64,000 nt of DNA, from assembly GCA_964017065.1 (NCBI GenBank), contig OZ024790.1:12349498-12413497 (forward strand), written 5' to 3'. The stretch's first letter is position 1. Each line of letters begins with the position of its first letter. Below the pieces are notes generated by a model. That model made no database searches. It worked only from the letters and a program-made list of their open reading frames with translations, and was not told the DNA's origin. This DNA is from Haliclona indistincta. Its lineage: Eukaryota > Porifera > Demospongiae > Haplosclerida > Chalinidae. This document shows positions 22,147 to 32,649 of the stretch, in pieces. The position numbers and the translations under genes were made by a program.

Positions 22147-22344
22147 TCATGTAACATTAATTTTTATGGCTATAGCCTACAGTACAGAAATGTAATCATC
22201 AATAATTATTATACATCGTCACCAGTGATCGTCACTGTCATTTTCATGTCCTTTGCTTTTTGAGGCTGCTATATAACTCCAAGCTCTACATAATGCTCAT
22301 TGAATTCAAATGTTCATTATGTATTATAATTTGTATTGTATCAT

Positions 22345-23024
22345 AGTGTTTTCTTGCCGCCATCTTGCGAGTTTAATGGATTTTGTGATGTCACGCATAA
22401 TAATTGTTGGGTGTGTAAAACCATGAAACGTCATAACTATTCTATTGAAAACACATTGAATCAGTGTAATAGTTATGATGCAACATATGCCAATAACCAA
22501 CGTGTGACATCACAAAACCCATTAAACTCGCAAGTCTCGTTTGTCGCTGTGAACATTTCTAGGGACGCGTAGTGTGCGGAAAAGTGTGGATGAATGTATT
22601 GGCTGTGCAGTCTCCAAGTATTGGAGTTTAACTTCTACGGAATCGGATTTCCCGTACCTAAAGTTTTTTTGGCTAGTCGCGAAATCCATCTTTTGGTTCC
22701 CGTTGCCGAACTAACTATAGTTAAAGCCGGAAACTTGCCCAAAGGTTATCTCCCTAGGTGAAGGTTGTAATGCAGCGTTAAGAAATCTTAACTACGAGTA
22801 GTTCTGGAAATCCTAACCTAAAAACTGTCATTCCAGTGGACATGATACGCTGCCAAAATGTGACACGCCTACGTCACATGACGCAAAGCCATATGAACCA
22901 GCGTGTTCCGCTAGGATAGATGATCATAATGGTACATGCAACATGATCATAGGACACTTGGTTCCCGAGATATGAACCAAAATATAAAAAAGGATTATTG
23001 CTCCTGTTCGTGTGGAACACTGTA
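22345..23024. mobile_element. Diverged MITE related to 15991-16598, with internal hairpin
   Basis: The right end reads CGTGTGGAACACTGTA like the receptor 3 MITE, and internal sequence around TTAACTA(C/G)NAGTAG is similar. The left end is diverged. Near the left, arms 22367-22410 and about 22488-22531 (ATGGATTTTGTGATGTCACG and complement) form a hairpin that may be a second, nested element. Confidence 0.55.
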
Positions 23025-23029
23025 CTCAT

Positions 23030-23504
23030 GTGTGGAAATGAGTTGTCGCACATATCTCTACTATTATACATTTCTACTGCATTTTAACTATCTCTAAGTG
23101 AATCTGAAGTTTAAACGCTTGTAGAAAGTCTATGAAAGTCGCCGGCTTGCTTGACGACGAAAATCAAGATGGCGACTCTAAGAGAGCCGTTGCAGATCTT
23201 CGCTGTTTTAGCGTTTCTCGAGATTCCAGACATCTAGGATTGATCAGACGATTGTTCTGAGCATGTAAATACCTTTGGCGAAGCTGCATGGCAGACGTTT
23301 CTAAAGTGGTAAACTGAAATTGCCCCCCTCGCGAATTGTACACATATATATGTTCACTTCTTTCTTCTTCCGCATTCTTTCTTCTTCTTTCAGTATATAT
23401 GTCTAGCGCTGTCCTGAGTGAGCGAATCACTACCAAACCACCACACCTGCACCATCGCATGTGTATCTGGGGTAGTGCACTTACTAACACTATCACAAGC
23501 GAGT
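23030..23504. other. Repeat-derived flank left of the Ngaro-like element
   Basis: 23030-23130 matches about 47205-47310 (ACTCATGTGTG(G/A)AAATGAG...). The remainder holds a pyrimidine-rich run ending in TTCTTTCAG at 23395 that could be a splice acceptor, followed by a short open stretch with no recognised product. Confidence 0.4.
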
Positions 23505-23682
23505 TTAACCGCTTACCTTCCCAACTTACCGATGACACTGCGGTAGATCGGAGCCTACCCCGTGTCGTTGTACACGTCAAGGGGTATGGCATGGGCGTGT
23601 CGACACTCCTTTAGCCCCGCCCCGAGAGCGACGCCCCCAGGTCTAGGGAGGAGTTTCCGGGGGCGGAGCGTCCAGGTGCCAA
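23505..23682 (-). repeat. Split repeat B2 (outer 3' end)
   Basis: Nearly identical to 23962-24139. It begins TTAACCGCTTACC at 23505, which marks one end of the element. Confidence 0.9.
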
Positions 23683-23751
23683 CACGATCACACCGGGCTA
23701 ATCCCGGTGGAAGAGAGAAACTACTAGGCGGCACATAAAGGTAGAACAAAA

Positions 23752-23961
23752 AAAAAGAAATCAAGAGAGCGAGCTGTACCGTTCTGAGGTGACCTCTCGC
23801 TCTCTATATCGCAACTGGCGTGCTTAACTGCAGTTCTGCGCATGCGCCACAATCAGGGGGCGGTGGCCTCCTGTCTAGCTAGCTGAAGGTACTATATGCG
23901 TTGTAGCTGATATGGTATGAGGTGCGGCTAACCGTACTTAAAGCTACTCTCTAAGTAACCA
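23752..23961 (-). repeat. Split repeat A2 (internal)
   Basis: Nearly identical to 29911-30120. Its end CTCTCTAAGTAACCA abuts repeat B1 at 23962 without any gap. Confidence 0.9.
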
Positions 23962-24139
23962 TTAACCGCTTACCTTCCCAACTTACCGATGACACTGCGG
24001 TAGATCGGAGCCTACCCCGTGTCGTTGTACACGTCAAGGGGTATGGCATGGGCGTGTCGACACTCCTTTAGCCCCGCCCCGAGAGCGACGCCCCCAGGTC
24101 TAGGGAGGAGTTTCCGGGGGCGGAGCGTCCAGGTGCCAA
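23962..24139 (-). repeat. Split repeat B1 (internal)
   Basis: 178-bp copy of B2. Between it and the recombinase frame (24140-24559) lies an untranslated region with an A-rich tract at about 24422-24470. Confidence 0.9.
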
Positions 24140-24559
24140 GGTCCCATACTATTTCACCCAACCCTCCGGTCTCCGACCGATTCTTGACTAATTCTTGTTT
24201 TCTTTGGTACCTCTGGTCCCCACAACCTAACTTGTGGAAGGAAATGCGGGTTGAGCAGTGACCTAGCGAGTCGCCGTTGCGTCGAGGAGCCTGGATGGCA
24301 GAGCCCGTCTCAGCGGGACCTCGGGGCTGCGCGCGCCGTTGTGAGCATCTCAATACCCCCGGTTGAATTGATAGAAAATTTGAACCATGAACCTATACAG
24401 TGGAGGTGACATGCTGACTACAAACAAAACAAACAAACAATACAACCAAAAAAAAAAAAAAACAATCACAAAAGAAATAATACTCAATGGAAAAACCCTG
24501 TCAATGGCAAACATCGGGCCAGTATCCAACCAACAGATCTCCGAGGGTGAACTCTGACG

Positions 24560-25570
24560 TCAAGCAGCCAAGAGTTGAGAGATTCCCATCAGCGCCTCTC
24601 GTGGTGTTTTGATATATAGCTGATACGCCTCGCTTTCCCATCTTCCCAGCATCTTTATGAAGTGGGCCGGGATGCCTGCGGCTGCCGCGGCAGTGGCTGC
24701 CCCAATGCGGAAGCTGTGACCTGAGTAGTCCGCGTCGTCTATGTTTGCTGTCCGCAGAGTCCTCTTCACCATCCTCACGAACTGATCTCTGAGCAAGGGG
24801 GAACCGTCGGCGTGCACCAGGAGGGGTCCCTCAGACTTTGGGCGGATTGCCAGGAAACAAAGCACAGCCCTAACTGGACAGAGAGAGGTTCCTGTTTTGC
24901 CCAAGAAAATATCTACGCCTCGGCCGAGCTGATCCGTCTTGCCCTTGCGAAGTCTAATCCTCACAAAGGAGGGACAAGTGTGCGAATCTGTGGCCACATC
25001 CGCAGCGCTGATAGCCGGTGCCGTCGTGGCGTCAGGAACTGTCAGCTCGCCGGACCTCAGAAAACCGAAATAGGCCATGCAACAGGCAGCCCATAACAGC
25101 TGCCACTCAAAATTATTAGGGAAGGCGACCGGACCTGCGGCCCGGATGCGTTCCATGATTGATGGGGTGATGGGAAGGCGGCGGCGAATGGCGCCTGGCT
25201 GGCTCCTTGCAATCCCTTTCAAGACATACTGTAGGCGCGGCCAGTCTGCCCTCCGGGTTGCTGCCAGGCCCGCCGATATTTGTAGGTGTCTCAAGCCAGA
25301 CAGGTAGACTGATATTGATTGGGACTTCAAGCCCTGATGGGCTAGGAATGCCGCAAACAGGCAGGTAGAGAGCTCGGAAAGCGGGAGCGGAGGAATTTGG
25401 TAAGCTTGGCAGAAGGCAAAGTAACGTTTTTGGGCGGATGTGTAGGATGAGGTGGTGCGCTTTGCTAGACCCTGGGCAAAATAGTCTCGAACAAGCTTCT
25501 CCAGCGTGGGGAGGTCCAGGTTAGAGAGTTGTCCGACAGGAGGTTTATTAACGCCGGTGGGACCCGGGTT
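24560..25570 (-). CDS. Tyrosine recombinase of the Ngaro-like element
   Basis: This enzyme would integrate the circular cDNA intermediate. From the first ATG (25330) the frame has 256 codons, but it is open upstream to about 25570, overlapping the end of the RT frame in another phase. That upstream part encodes the expected SAM-like core-binding domain (for example SYTSAQKRYFAFC). Catalytic residues, numbered from the 25330 ATG: Arg92 in FLRSGEL, His205 and Arg208 in GHSFRIG, Trp231 in LGRW and the nucleophile Tyr239 in YQLYIKTP. The true start or frameshift mechanism is not resolved. Start given is approximate. Confidence 0.88.
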   Translation of the reverse strand, partial: NPGPTGVNKPPVGQLSNLDLPTLEKLVRDYFAQGLAKRTTSSYTSAQKRYFAFCQAYQIPPLPLSELSTCLFAAFLAHQGLKSQSISVYLSGLRHLQISAGLAATRRADWPRLQYVLKGIARSQPGAIRRRLPITPSIMERIRAAGPVAFPNNFEWQLLWAACCMAYFGFLRSGELTVPDATTAPAISAADVATDSHTCPSFVRIRLRKGKTDQLGRGVDIFLGKTGTSLCPVRAVLCFLAIRPKSEGPLLVHADGSPLLRDQFVRMVKRTLRTANIDDADYSGHSFRIGAATAAAAAGIPAHFIKMLGRWESEAYQLYIKTPREALMGISQLLAA

Positions 25571-27285
25571 GGTGGGGGCAGTTGAGCTTGTGGCGGCAGT
25601 TGAGCTTGTGGCGGGTTCTTGTCCTGAGAACGGAGAGAAAAAAATTGTGATAACTTGTTGCGAGAGAGGGCGTCGGCCGCTGTGTTTCGCTTGCCGGCTA
25701 TGTGCTTAGCTCTGAACTCAAACTTAAATTGCGCCTGGATGAAAAATAGACACCTGAGTAAGTGAGCCAGGTGTGTTTCGCTGGCTGATCTATCATTCAG
25801 GCATGTGACGACGGCTTCGTTGTCGCAATAAAACAGGACTCTCACACCCCGCCAGTTCATGCCCCATACTGCCGCACACATGACAATGGGCATGAGCTCT
25901 TTGGCTGCGATGCCCCTCTCGGACCAAGACTGAGGCCACTTGAACTGAAACCAATGGTTGGTGTCCTCTGCATAAGCGCCACAACCCCACGTTCCGGAAG
26001 CGTCCGAGAAGATGGAGGGACCAGCCGGGAGTGACGGGAAGAGCTCTATCCCGTTCCACTCCTGTGAAAACACCAACCACCACGCCAGGTCGCTGCGGCA
26101 CTTAGCATTGATCCGTGTTCTGTGGAATGGCAGGCGAGGAATTTTTGATGCATCTATTAGCCGCCGCAGGAAGAGCCTTCCCGGCCGCACCACAGTTGCT
26201 GCATGACTCAGGATTCCGATCAGTACCTGCATCTCGTGCTTGGATGCGTTTCTCTTGCGTTCAAATCTCAGCAGAGTTTCACGCAGCCTCCTCAGTTTTT
26301 CCACTGGGAGCCTGACTTCCTGGGCAACTGAGTCGAGCTCAATACCGAGGAAGGTGATGACGTTGCTGGGGCCCACAGTTTTTTGCGGGGCCACCGGGAA
26401 ACCGAGGCGGGAGCAGAGGTCCACGGTGGTCTGCAGGTTTCGGGCGCATGACTGAGAGTCTGCTGGGCCCCATAGGAGAAAATCGTCTAAGTAGTGGACG
26501 AAATTACGGACGCCCTCGTGGTGCAGTGCCCAGGATATCCCGTCGGCTACCGCTGTGAACAACTTCGGGGCCGACCGTAGACCGAAGGGTAGGGCTCTGT
26601 CCAGATAAGAGGTCCCGTTCCATTCAAGTCCTAGCAGGTACTGGTCATCCGGATGGACTGGGACGTGCCGATATGCACTCTTAAGGTCTGTTTTTGCCAT
26701 CAATGTGCCACGACCACACCGTGCTACCAACCTGGCGACTTCATCGACGGTGACGTATTCCAAGGAGCACAGAGATGATGATATCCCGTCATTGACACTG
26801 AAACCGGTTGGCGCAGAGAGGTCAACTATCAACCTGAATTCACCTGGCTGGTGTGACTTAGGTATCAGTCCTATCGGGTTCCGACGTACGGTCGTAGGGT
26901 GCGCTGCCAGTAGTCGACCTGCTGCAACCTCTAGAGCGATGTAGCACTCTACCTTGTGCGGGTTGCTAGTCACTGAGCGAAAATTAGCTGGAGGAGACCG
27001 CAATCTGGACACTCGGTTGAAGCCGATGCGAAAGCCCGATGTAAGACCCCTGCGGAGGAAGGTGGCAAAGCGCTGATCTGGATGAGACCGCAGATATGGT
27101 GACCATTCGAGAATTGGGAGACACTCTAATACCGGAGTTGCGAGGGCGCCGACTCCTTGAGAGATCTGTTCCATGGCCAGCAAGTCCTCTGTGTATCTAT
27201 ACATGTTATTCTGGATACTGAGGTAGCGGTCTGCGTGGAGAGAGGAGAGTGAATAAGACCTCCGTTTCGTTATGCATAGGGCCAC
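25465..27285 (-). CDS. Reverse transcriptase/RNase H polyprotein of the Ngaro-like element
   Basis: A 606-residue open frame. The RT domain covers about residues 110-320, with KTDLKSAYR at 198-206 (catalytic D200), LPFGLRSAP at 232-240 and YLDD at 265-268. RNase H follows at about 420-545, with FSDASG (D428), a glutamate near 463, CDNEAV (D488) and AADALSR (D538). The Pro/Gln-rich end (PPQAQLPPQAQLPP) is a linker-like repeat. The protein would convert element RNA into DNA in the cytoplasm or nucleus. No protease or methyltransferase domain was seen, unlike typical DIRS1, which supports placement with Ngaro/PAT. Confidence 0.92.
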   Translation of the reverse strand: MALCITKRRSYSLSSLHADRYLSIQNNMYRYTEDLLAMEQISQGVGALATPVLECLPILEWSPYLRSHPDQRFATFLRRGLTSGFRIGFNRVSRLRSPPANFRSVTSNPHKVECYIALEVAAGRLLAAHPTTVRRNPIGLIPKSHQPGEFRLIVDLSAPTGFSVNDGISSSLCSLEYVTVDEVARLVARCGRGTLMAKTDLKSAYRHVPVHPDDQYLLGLEWNGTSYLDRALPFGLRSAPKLFTAVADGISWALHHEGVRNFVHYLDDFLLWGPADSQSCARNLQTTVDLCSRLGFPVAPQKTVGPSNVITFLGIELDSVAQEVRLPVEKLRRLRETLLRFERKRNASKHEMQVLIGILSHAATVVRPGRLFLRRLIDASKIPRLPFHRTRINAKCRSDLAWWLVFSQEWNGIELFPSLPAGPSIFSDASGTWGCGAYAEDTNHWFQFKWPQSWSERGIAAKELMPIVMCAAVWGMNWRGVRVLFYCDNEAVVTCLNDRSASETHLAHLLRCLFFIQAQFKFEFRAKHIAGKRNTAADALSRNKLSQFFSLRSQDKNPPQAQLPPQAQLPPPTRVPPALINLLSDNSLTWTSPRWRSLFETILPRV

Positions 27286-27662
27286 CGCTGTTCATGCGCA
27301 CAGCAGCTACCCACCATTGTCACCGGCTGCGCGGAGCCTGGGCGGCATGAGGATATGAGGGAAGCGGAATCGTCCTCTTGTTCTCCCATAAGTGCGTCCC
27401 CTTACCCGCCCTAAACTGCTGTTCGACATTGCAGTGAAACTGTTTTATTATATTATTTCATACAAGGTGAGTGAGGACTGCCCAATGCGGCAGCACACAG
27501 TGATCATTGCCTGCGGAATGAGATGAGGTTGCTAATAATGCAGCGGTACACAGAGGTTATTGATATGAATGAGGTTATTATAATGAATAAACAAGTGTGT
27601 TTCCGGCACAAGACATGTTTTTAACCGGCTGCAGGGTTAGCTCTTATGACAACCATGTCTTG

Positions 27663-29878
27663 CTAGGCCTGCCTGTTCCCTGGCACTGCGGTTCTCTGGG
27701 GAGGCGTCCCCGGGAGCCGTGGCGAGTCTCCGGGCTGTCCCCTCGGATACCCTCTGGGCTCTTGACACTGTGTTGCAGGGTGGCCCGATCTAAAGCAATT
27801 AGAGCAGGTGTGCACGAACTTGCAAGGGTTGCTGCCACAGTACCCTCGGTTGAAACGGCGGCATATATTGTCGTTCACAGCTGAGTAGGGTGTTGGCCGG
27901 CGTGCTACCCGGGGGGAAGGCAGAGGGCGATTAGTTGACGGGCCTGGATTAGATGACGGGCCTGGGGGTGAGAGTTTGTTGAGCTCTAGAGAAGCCAGCG
28001 CGCACTCCTCCCTGGAGTGATCCACTCCAAAGCACAGTGGACAGGATTGACAAGGCCTGTCCCCGGCATGACTGAGTACTGTAGCGGCCATTAAAGACGC
28101 GTTTATCTCAGTCCAGGGGAGGGTGGATCCGGCGGCACGGTGTTGGCGAAACTGCCTGTCGTATAGCAGCCACCCTGCCCCTGGGTGTTTTCTGGACAGC
28201 ATTATGACAATCATTGCGTAGGCAACCAGTTCCTTCGTTTCTTTGTCACTGGAACGGGCTGCCATATAGGACAGGAAGCAGGTGACCCAGGTGAGAGCAT
28301 CGGACACCGGTCTGAGCCGGGACCCAGCGGCTAACGACTGTGTCGCCGGCGAAACAGGGCCAGCCTGGCCTAGTTCCTTCAGCCTCTGTAGCAAGGCCAA
28401 GTTATCACCCAGAAATTCCTTGAAATCAATGAAGCTGCCGTTACGGGCTTTTTCGACGGCTTTCCCTGGAATAGGGGGCAGTGCGGGAGAGATCACTAAA
28501 GGGGATGTTTTTTCCGGAGGTGGGTCAAAAGGTAGACCCGGAGAAGACATCAGAGCTGACAGACTGGGCCAGGAAAAGCTAGTCGAAGCAATTGAGGGCG
28601 GTGTCACTGTCACTGCGGACGAGGCTGCCGCAGAGATCAGAGGAACAGAGGCCAGCGACGATGCTGGGGGGAGGGTTGCACTACTATGCAGGGGTGGATC
28701 TGAGGGGTGAGAGCACAGTAACCGATGTGGCTGTCAAACACTTACTCGCAGCGGCATAGCTATCAGCAGAACAGGGGACCAGCGGGTGCCCGCCCCTCGA
28801 TCCCTGCGGGGACCGAGGTTGCCGGGCATGTGCTTGCCTGGGGGGCAGACAGGCTAGTCGGGGAAGTATGCTATCGCCTGCGATAGCCATACCGGTATAG
28901 TCCCGTAAATGAATAGAGGAGGCAGAGAGAGAGAGAGAGAGAAGGAGAAAGAGAGAACTGCCCCTCGATCCCTGCGGGGACCGAGGTTGCCGGGCATGTG
29001 CTTGCCTGAGGAGCAGACCGGCTAGTCAGGGCAGTATGCTATCGCCTGCGATAGCCATACCGGTATAATCACGTAAATGAATAGAGACAGAGAGAGAAGG
29101 AGAAAGAGAGAACTGCCCCTCGATCCCTGCGGGGACCGAGGTTGCCAGGCATGTGCTTGCCTGAGGAGCGGGCAGGCTAGTCAGGGGAGTATGCTATTGC
29201 CTGTGATAGCCATACCGGTATAATCACATAAATGGATAGAGGCAGAGAGAGAGAGAGAGAGAAGGAGAGAAGCAGAGGGAAACGGACAAAATAGGGAGCA
29301 GGTCAGTTAGGGTGGCGATGGGTTGTCACCCGCGGGAGTTACTTGCGCCCTACAGCTGGGGTATGGTAACGCCCTGCATACACCCGTGAAGCTGACCTGC
29401 GCTGCATGCTACCAGCTCATTATTATTATTATGAACGCGGCCCGCGCGAGCATTAATTGACTGGGGAAGCCCCGCCCAAAACTTGACAGGGCAAGCCCCG
29501 CCCAGAGCGTTAGCTAGCTAGCTCGGCAGAACATTACGGTAATGATGCCAGCTCAACGGACCACTAAGCGAGCAGCGGCTCTACTTTTTGATCTGAAGGG
29601 CAGGACCTACGACGAAGCGTATGGCGGACCAAGCGATGGACGACGCTTCGCCGTCGCGAAGGGGGCAAGGAGATCTGCGGTCTATCCCAGTGTTGGTGTT
29701 GCGTGTCGTGCTCACCTGTCACAGCTGGTGCTGACGAGCTGGGGGCTCCGCTCCGGAGGGCTGCTAGCACTGCCTGCTCGATCCTCGCCTCCACCTCCGG
29801 CGAGAGCACCACCGGGAGCGGCAGAGGGTCCAGAGCTACAGCCCTTAGATCTGGAACTTCGTCCTCGTGATCGGACAT
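27663..29878 (-). CDS. Gag-like protein of the Ngaro-like element, two predicted exons
   Basis: Exon 2 (28699-27663) encodes a gag-like protein with a Pro/Ser-rich N-part and, near the C-terminus, a CCCH-like cluster (CRRFNRGYCGSNPCKFVH) followed by a CCHC zinc knuckle (CSNCFRSGHPATQC) for RNA binding. It has no convincing ATG near its beginning. Exon 1 (29878-29716) starts with an ATG (MSDHEDEVPD), has an acidic N-terminus and ends at ACAG|GTGAGC. The acceptor is CTCTCACCCCTCAG|ATCC at 28700. Exon 1 leaves one nucleotide and exon 2 starts with two, so the frame is maintained through to the stop. The 1016-bp intron is inferred from these signals only. Confidence 0.75.
28795..29290 (-). repeat. 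Three tandem copies of a unit of about 160 bp inside the predicted gag intron
   Basis: Each unit starts CCCCTCGATCCCTGCGGGGA (28795, 28961 and 29115), contains the palindromic CTATCGCCTGCGATAG or a variant, and ends in a GAGAGA-rich stretch. All lie in the predicted intron or leader of the element. Confidence 0.85.
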
Positions 29879-29910
29879 CGACAAAAGAACAGCGGAAGAA
29901 CGAATAAACC

Positions 29911-30120
29911 AAAAAGAAATCAAGAGAGCGAGCTGTACCGTTCTGAGGTGACCTCTCGCTCTCTATATCGCAACTGGCGTGCTTAACTGCAGTTCTGCGC
30001 ATGCGCCACAATCAGGGGGCGGTGGCCTCCTGTCTAGCTAGCTGAAGGTACTATATGCGTTGTAGCTGATATGGTATGAGGTGCGGCTAACCGTACTTAA
30101 AGCTACTCTCTAAGTAACCA
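29911..30120 (-). repeat. Split repeat A1 (outer 5' end)
   Basis: About 210 bp, nearly identical to 23752-23961. The element ends at 30120 (TAAGTAACCA), after which receptor 5 upstream sequence begins. Confidence 0.9.
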
Positions 30121-30124
30121 AATC

Positions 30125-30552
30125 CTTGGTCCACGATTCCACGATTTGAGCAAATGTATAACAAGCAAATGTATAACTTTTCGATTTACATTATCAGTAC
30201 ACCCCCGCTTTTAGATTGGTTTTCATCTTTATGATGGTCTGTACTCTATGGTGATGTCTTTAAGATCCCATAGCTAGTTTGCTAAGAAAATGTGTACTTA
30301 TCTACACTTCAGACTGGTGTTATGGTGCAGGCATGCAGACATTTACTTGCATTGTGTACACAAGAAGACTCCATGAACTCTGATAATAAAATCAACTTAT
30401 TTACTCCAAAACCTACTTTAGTGTAGGAATTATGTGGAGTGTTTCTACGAATGGCCGGCTCTTGTAGTAAACTACAGATTTTATCTACTTGCAACTATGC
30501 ATGTTCAATGAATTAGCGTCGGTAAACAGGCAGCAGTGTCTGAAAAATTTAC
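30125..30552 (+). repeat. Short class A upstream flank of receptor 5
   Basis: A diverged and shortened relative of the class A flank, most similar to 45590-45837 upstream of receptor 9. The conserved TATA-like block of copies 1-3 is absent. The Ngaro-like element abuts it. Confidence 0.6.
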
Positions 30553-31650
30553 ATGATAATGGAAGAAGAACGCAATGTATCGAATAACTGCAGTACACAG
30601 AACGGGACTGATCTACGTCACCTGATGTTGAAAATCAAGGTGTCTATTGCTGCAGTTTCCATCGTTGCTTGCATTACAGCCGCCTTGCTGGCTTGCGTAT
30701 GCCGAGTTGGCCGACGTTTTACTCACCGGATCTCGTTGTATCTTCTCCTGGCTGTTGCATTTAACGAATTTACGCACTGTCTACAGTACTCGATGTACAA
30801 CTACCACCCAAACAACGATTTGTATTATGTGAGTTGCGAAATCTTGGGCGCTCTACTGCAGTTATCATCCTGGATAATGCTACTCTTCACATCCGTGTTG
30901 GTGTTTCATCTTGCGTGTCTTACTATCCTCATTGAAATAAGATCTACTATATTGATCGGTGTGACCTATCGAGTGCTCATTTTAACTCTCTCTAAACGAG
31001 AAAGAGAAGTGACTGCCAAAGCAAAGCGACAAGCATGGTGTCTTGAGATCAGCTACATTCTAATACCCATTCTTGTTCCAATGTCTCTTCTCTGGATACC
31101 ATTCATCAATAATGCATATGGTATGGCAGGCACATGGTGCTGGATACGGAGCAAAGATGACTCTTGTAAAGAGAACTTAGCCGGCTTGATCGAGTGGTAT
31201 GCCTTGTGGTATATCCCATTGATTTTACTATGCGTTATTAACCTGATAATTATTATTGCAATAGTAGTGATCTTATGCAAACGATTGTGTATTAAGGAGA
31301 CATCTGACAAAGCATATAGAAACATGCTGAGAGAAAATGCTCCACTCTTGACCTACCCTGTTATATACAACTTCTTTTTCTTATTTCCACTAGCTCGCCG
31401 CTTATATGAAACTATGCCTAATGTAGAGACCAATGATGATAATCAAGTACATCGTGCATTAATGATAATGCGTTCAGTTGCTTCACCAACTCGAGGCTTG
31501 TTCTTCGCTCTTGCGTACTGCTTGTTCATTGTCATTGAGAGACACTATTGGAAACAATATAAACGGATAACTCGACGACCTGCACATCAAAAGGATCCAC
31601 TTATTCGCAGTGATTTTGGCGGCATGTTTGAGAGTGGATTGCCTTATTAA
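30553..31650 (+). CDS. Receptor 5: intronless 7TM GPCR with distinct tail
   Basis: A 365-residue receptor with a class A N-terminus (MIMEEERNVSNNCSTQNGTD). Extracellular loop 1 is YHPNNDLYYVSC; loop 2 has the CWI motif followed by RSKDDSCKENLAG. TM7 is PTRGLFFALAY. The cytoplasmic tail differs from all others: it keeps DPLIRSDF but continues GGMFESGLPY, and the 3' flank matches no other receptor here. It therefore represents a separate 3'-half type (w). Confidence 0.93.
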   Translation: MIMEEERNVSNNCSTQNGTDLRHLMLKIKVSIAAVSIVACITAALLACVCRVGRRFTHRISLYLLLAVAFNEFTHCLQYSMYNYHPNNDLYYVSCEILGALLQLSSWIMLLFTSVLVFHLACLTILIEIRSTILIGVTYRVLILTLSKREREVTAKAKRQAWCLEISYILIPILVPMSLLWIPFINNAYGMAGTWCWIRSKDDSCKENLAGLIEWYALWYIPLILLCVINLIIIIAIVVILCKRLCIKETSDKAYRNMLRENAPLLTYPVIYNFFFLFPLARRLYETMPNVETNDDNQVHRALMIMRSVASPTRGLFFALAYCLFIVIERHYWKQYKRITRRPAHQKDPLIRSDFGGMFESGLPY

Positions 31651-32600
31651 ACAGTGGAATATTTTTTATTAGCATTACTTTTCTAATTCATTTGTGTATA
31701 GAAAATATGTGCCAGGAGACGATTTTACCCAGTTATTGTCTTTATCTCATTGTGTGTCACAAAATTAATTAATGATTAAGGTGGCGGTGTAACGGAGATA
31801 TGTGTTCCCCCTGATTTTCTGTTCCCCCGAACAGATATCTCCAGCCACGCCCTCGGAGATATGTGTTCCCCCTGATGAACTAGCAGTGTTCCCCCTCACG
31901 CGGATATGTGTTTCCCCGATGATATGTGTTTCCCACTCGCTCGCGCGCGTATTCATGACGGTGAGTACTAGCTCATCGTAGACTACACAGGAGAGACTTC
32001 GATTGCACGGCAAATGATTGCCCTAAACCATAGTATAGTGATCTACGTAGAGCATTTTGGCTTTCAATGGTAGCTTTGTGATGCCCTCTGGCAGTGTCTC
32101 ACTTGCACTAGTGACTCAGTGCTAATCGATCTTGTGCATGTATTACCTCAATTAGTTTATTAATGCATGCAGAGCGGCTGTTTCGAGCAGTATACTTATC
32201 TCTAATCATAGAGGTGTATGCTCTGATGATCAAGGTAATCATTGCCTATAAATTATAGTCATAATAAATTCAGTTAAAGTTTTAAAATAAACCGGCATAG
32301 CTATAATGCAAATCTTATTTCGTTGCAGAGAATGTCTCTTGTTGTAGTAGTAGTAGCAGTAGCAAATGTGCTGACAATTGACGTCGCCCTTGACTGCGTA
32401 TTTGCAGATTTCAGTGCAAGTAGTCATGTGTAGATTGATCTCATCATGATCTGGCTATAAAATTTATTTCGCTGTGTCTACAGTGCCGGTACCGGCATCC
32501 AAAAATTTTACCTTAAATTGCCGGTACCGGCACTTTAAGCAAAAATTGAACGATGCCGGTATGGACGCACTTTCAACTTAGTCTCTCTACTACTAGTAAT

Positions 32601-32649
32601 CCCTAAACCCTAAACCCTAAACCCTAAACCCTAAACCCTAAACCCTAAA
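32601..32649 (+). repeat. Seven tandem CCCTAAA heptamers
   Basis: Exactly seven copies of the telomere-like heptamer CCCTAAA, followed by AAACCTTCTCCTAACTGCGC. Related ends (AAACCCAAAACCCTAAAAACC) occur in the foldback elements at about 38300, 40520 and 40920. It belongs to a foldback element within the nest (about 32601-33310) rather than to a chromosome end. Confidence 0.9.

Larger units (their letters stand above)
23505..30120 (-). mobile_element. Ngaro/PAT-type tyrosine-recombinase retrotransposon
   Basis: Read on the minus strand the order is repeat A1 (30120-29911), gag, RT/RNase H, tyrosine recombinase, then B1 (24139-23962), A2 (23961-23752), a short spacer and B2 (23682-23505). A1/A2 are about 210 bp and B1/B2 178 bp, each pair nearly identical. 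B1 abuts A2 exactly, as expected if a circular intermediate joins the B and A ends. This split-direct-repeat layout, with RT and a recombinase but no integrase or protease, is the hallmark of Ngaro/PAT-group DIRS-like elements. All main frames are open, so the copy looks recently active. No target duplication is expected for recombinase insertion. Confidence 0.93.

Noticed and set aside
28795..29290. CRISPR-like array in the triple repeat
   Set aside because: Units are about 160 bp and abut each other without unique spacers; the context is a eukaryotic retrotransposon.
32601..32649. Chromosome end or internal telomere fusion
   Set aside because: Only seven units, embedded in nested transposons with ordinary genes on both sides.
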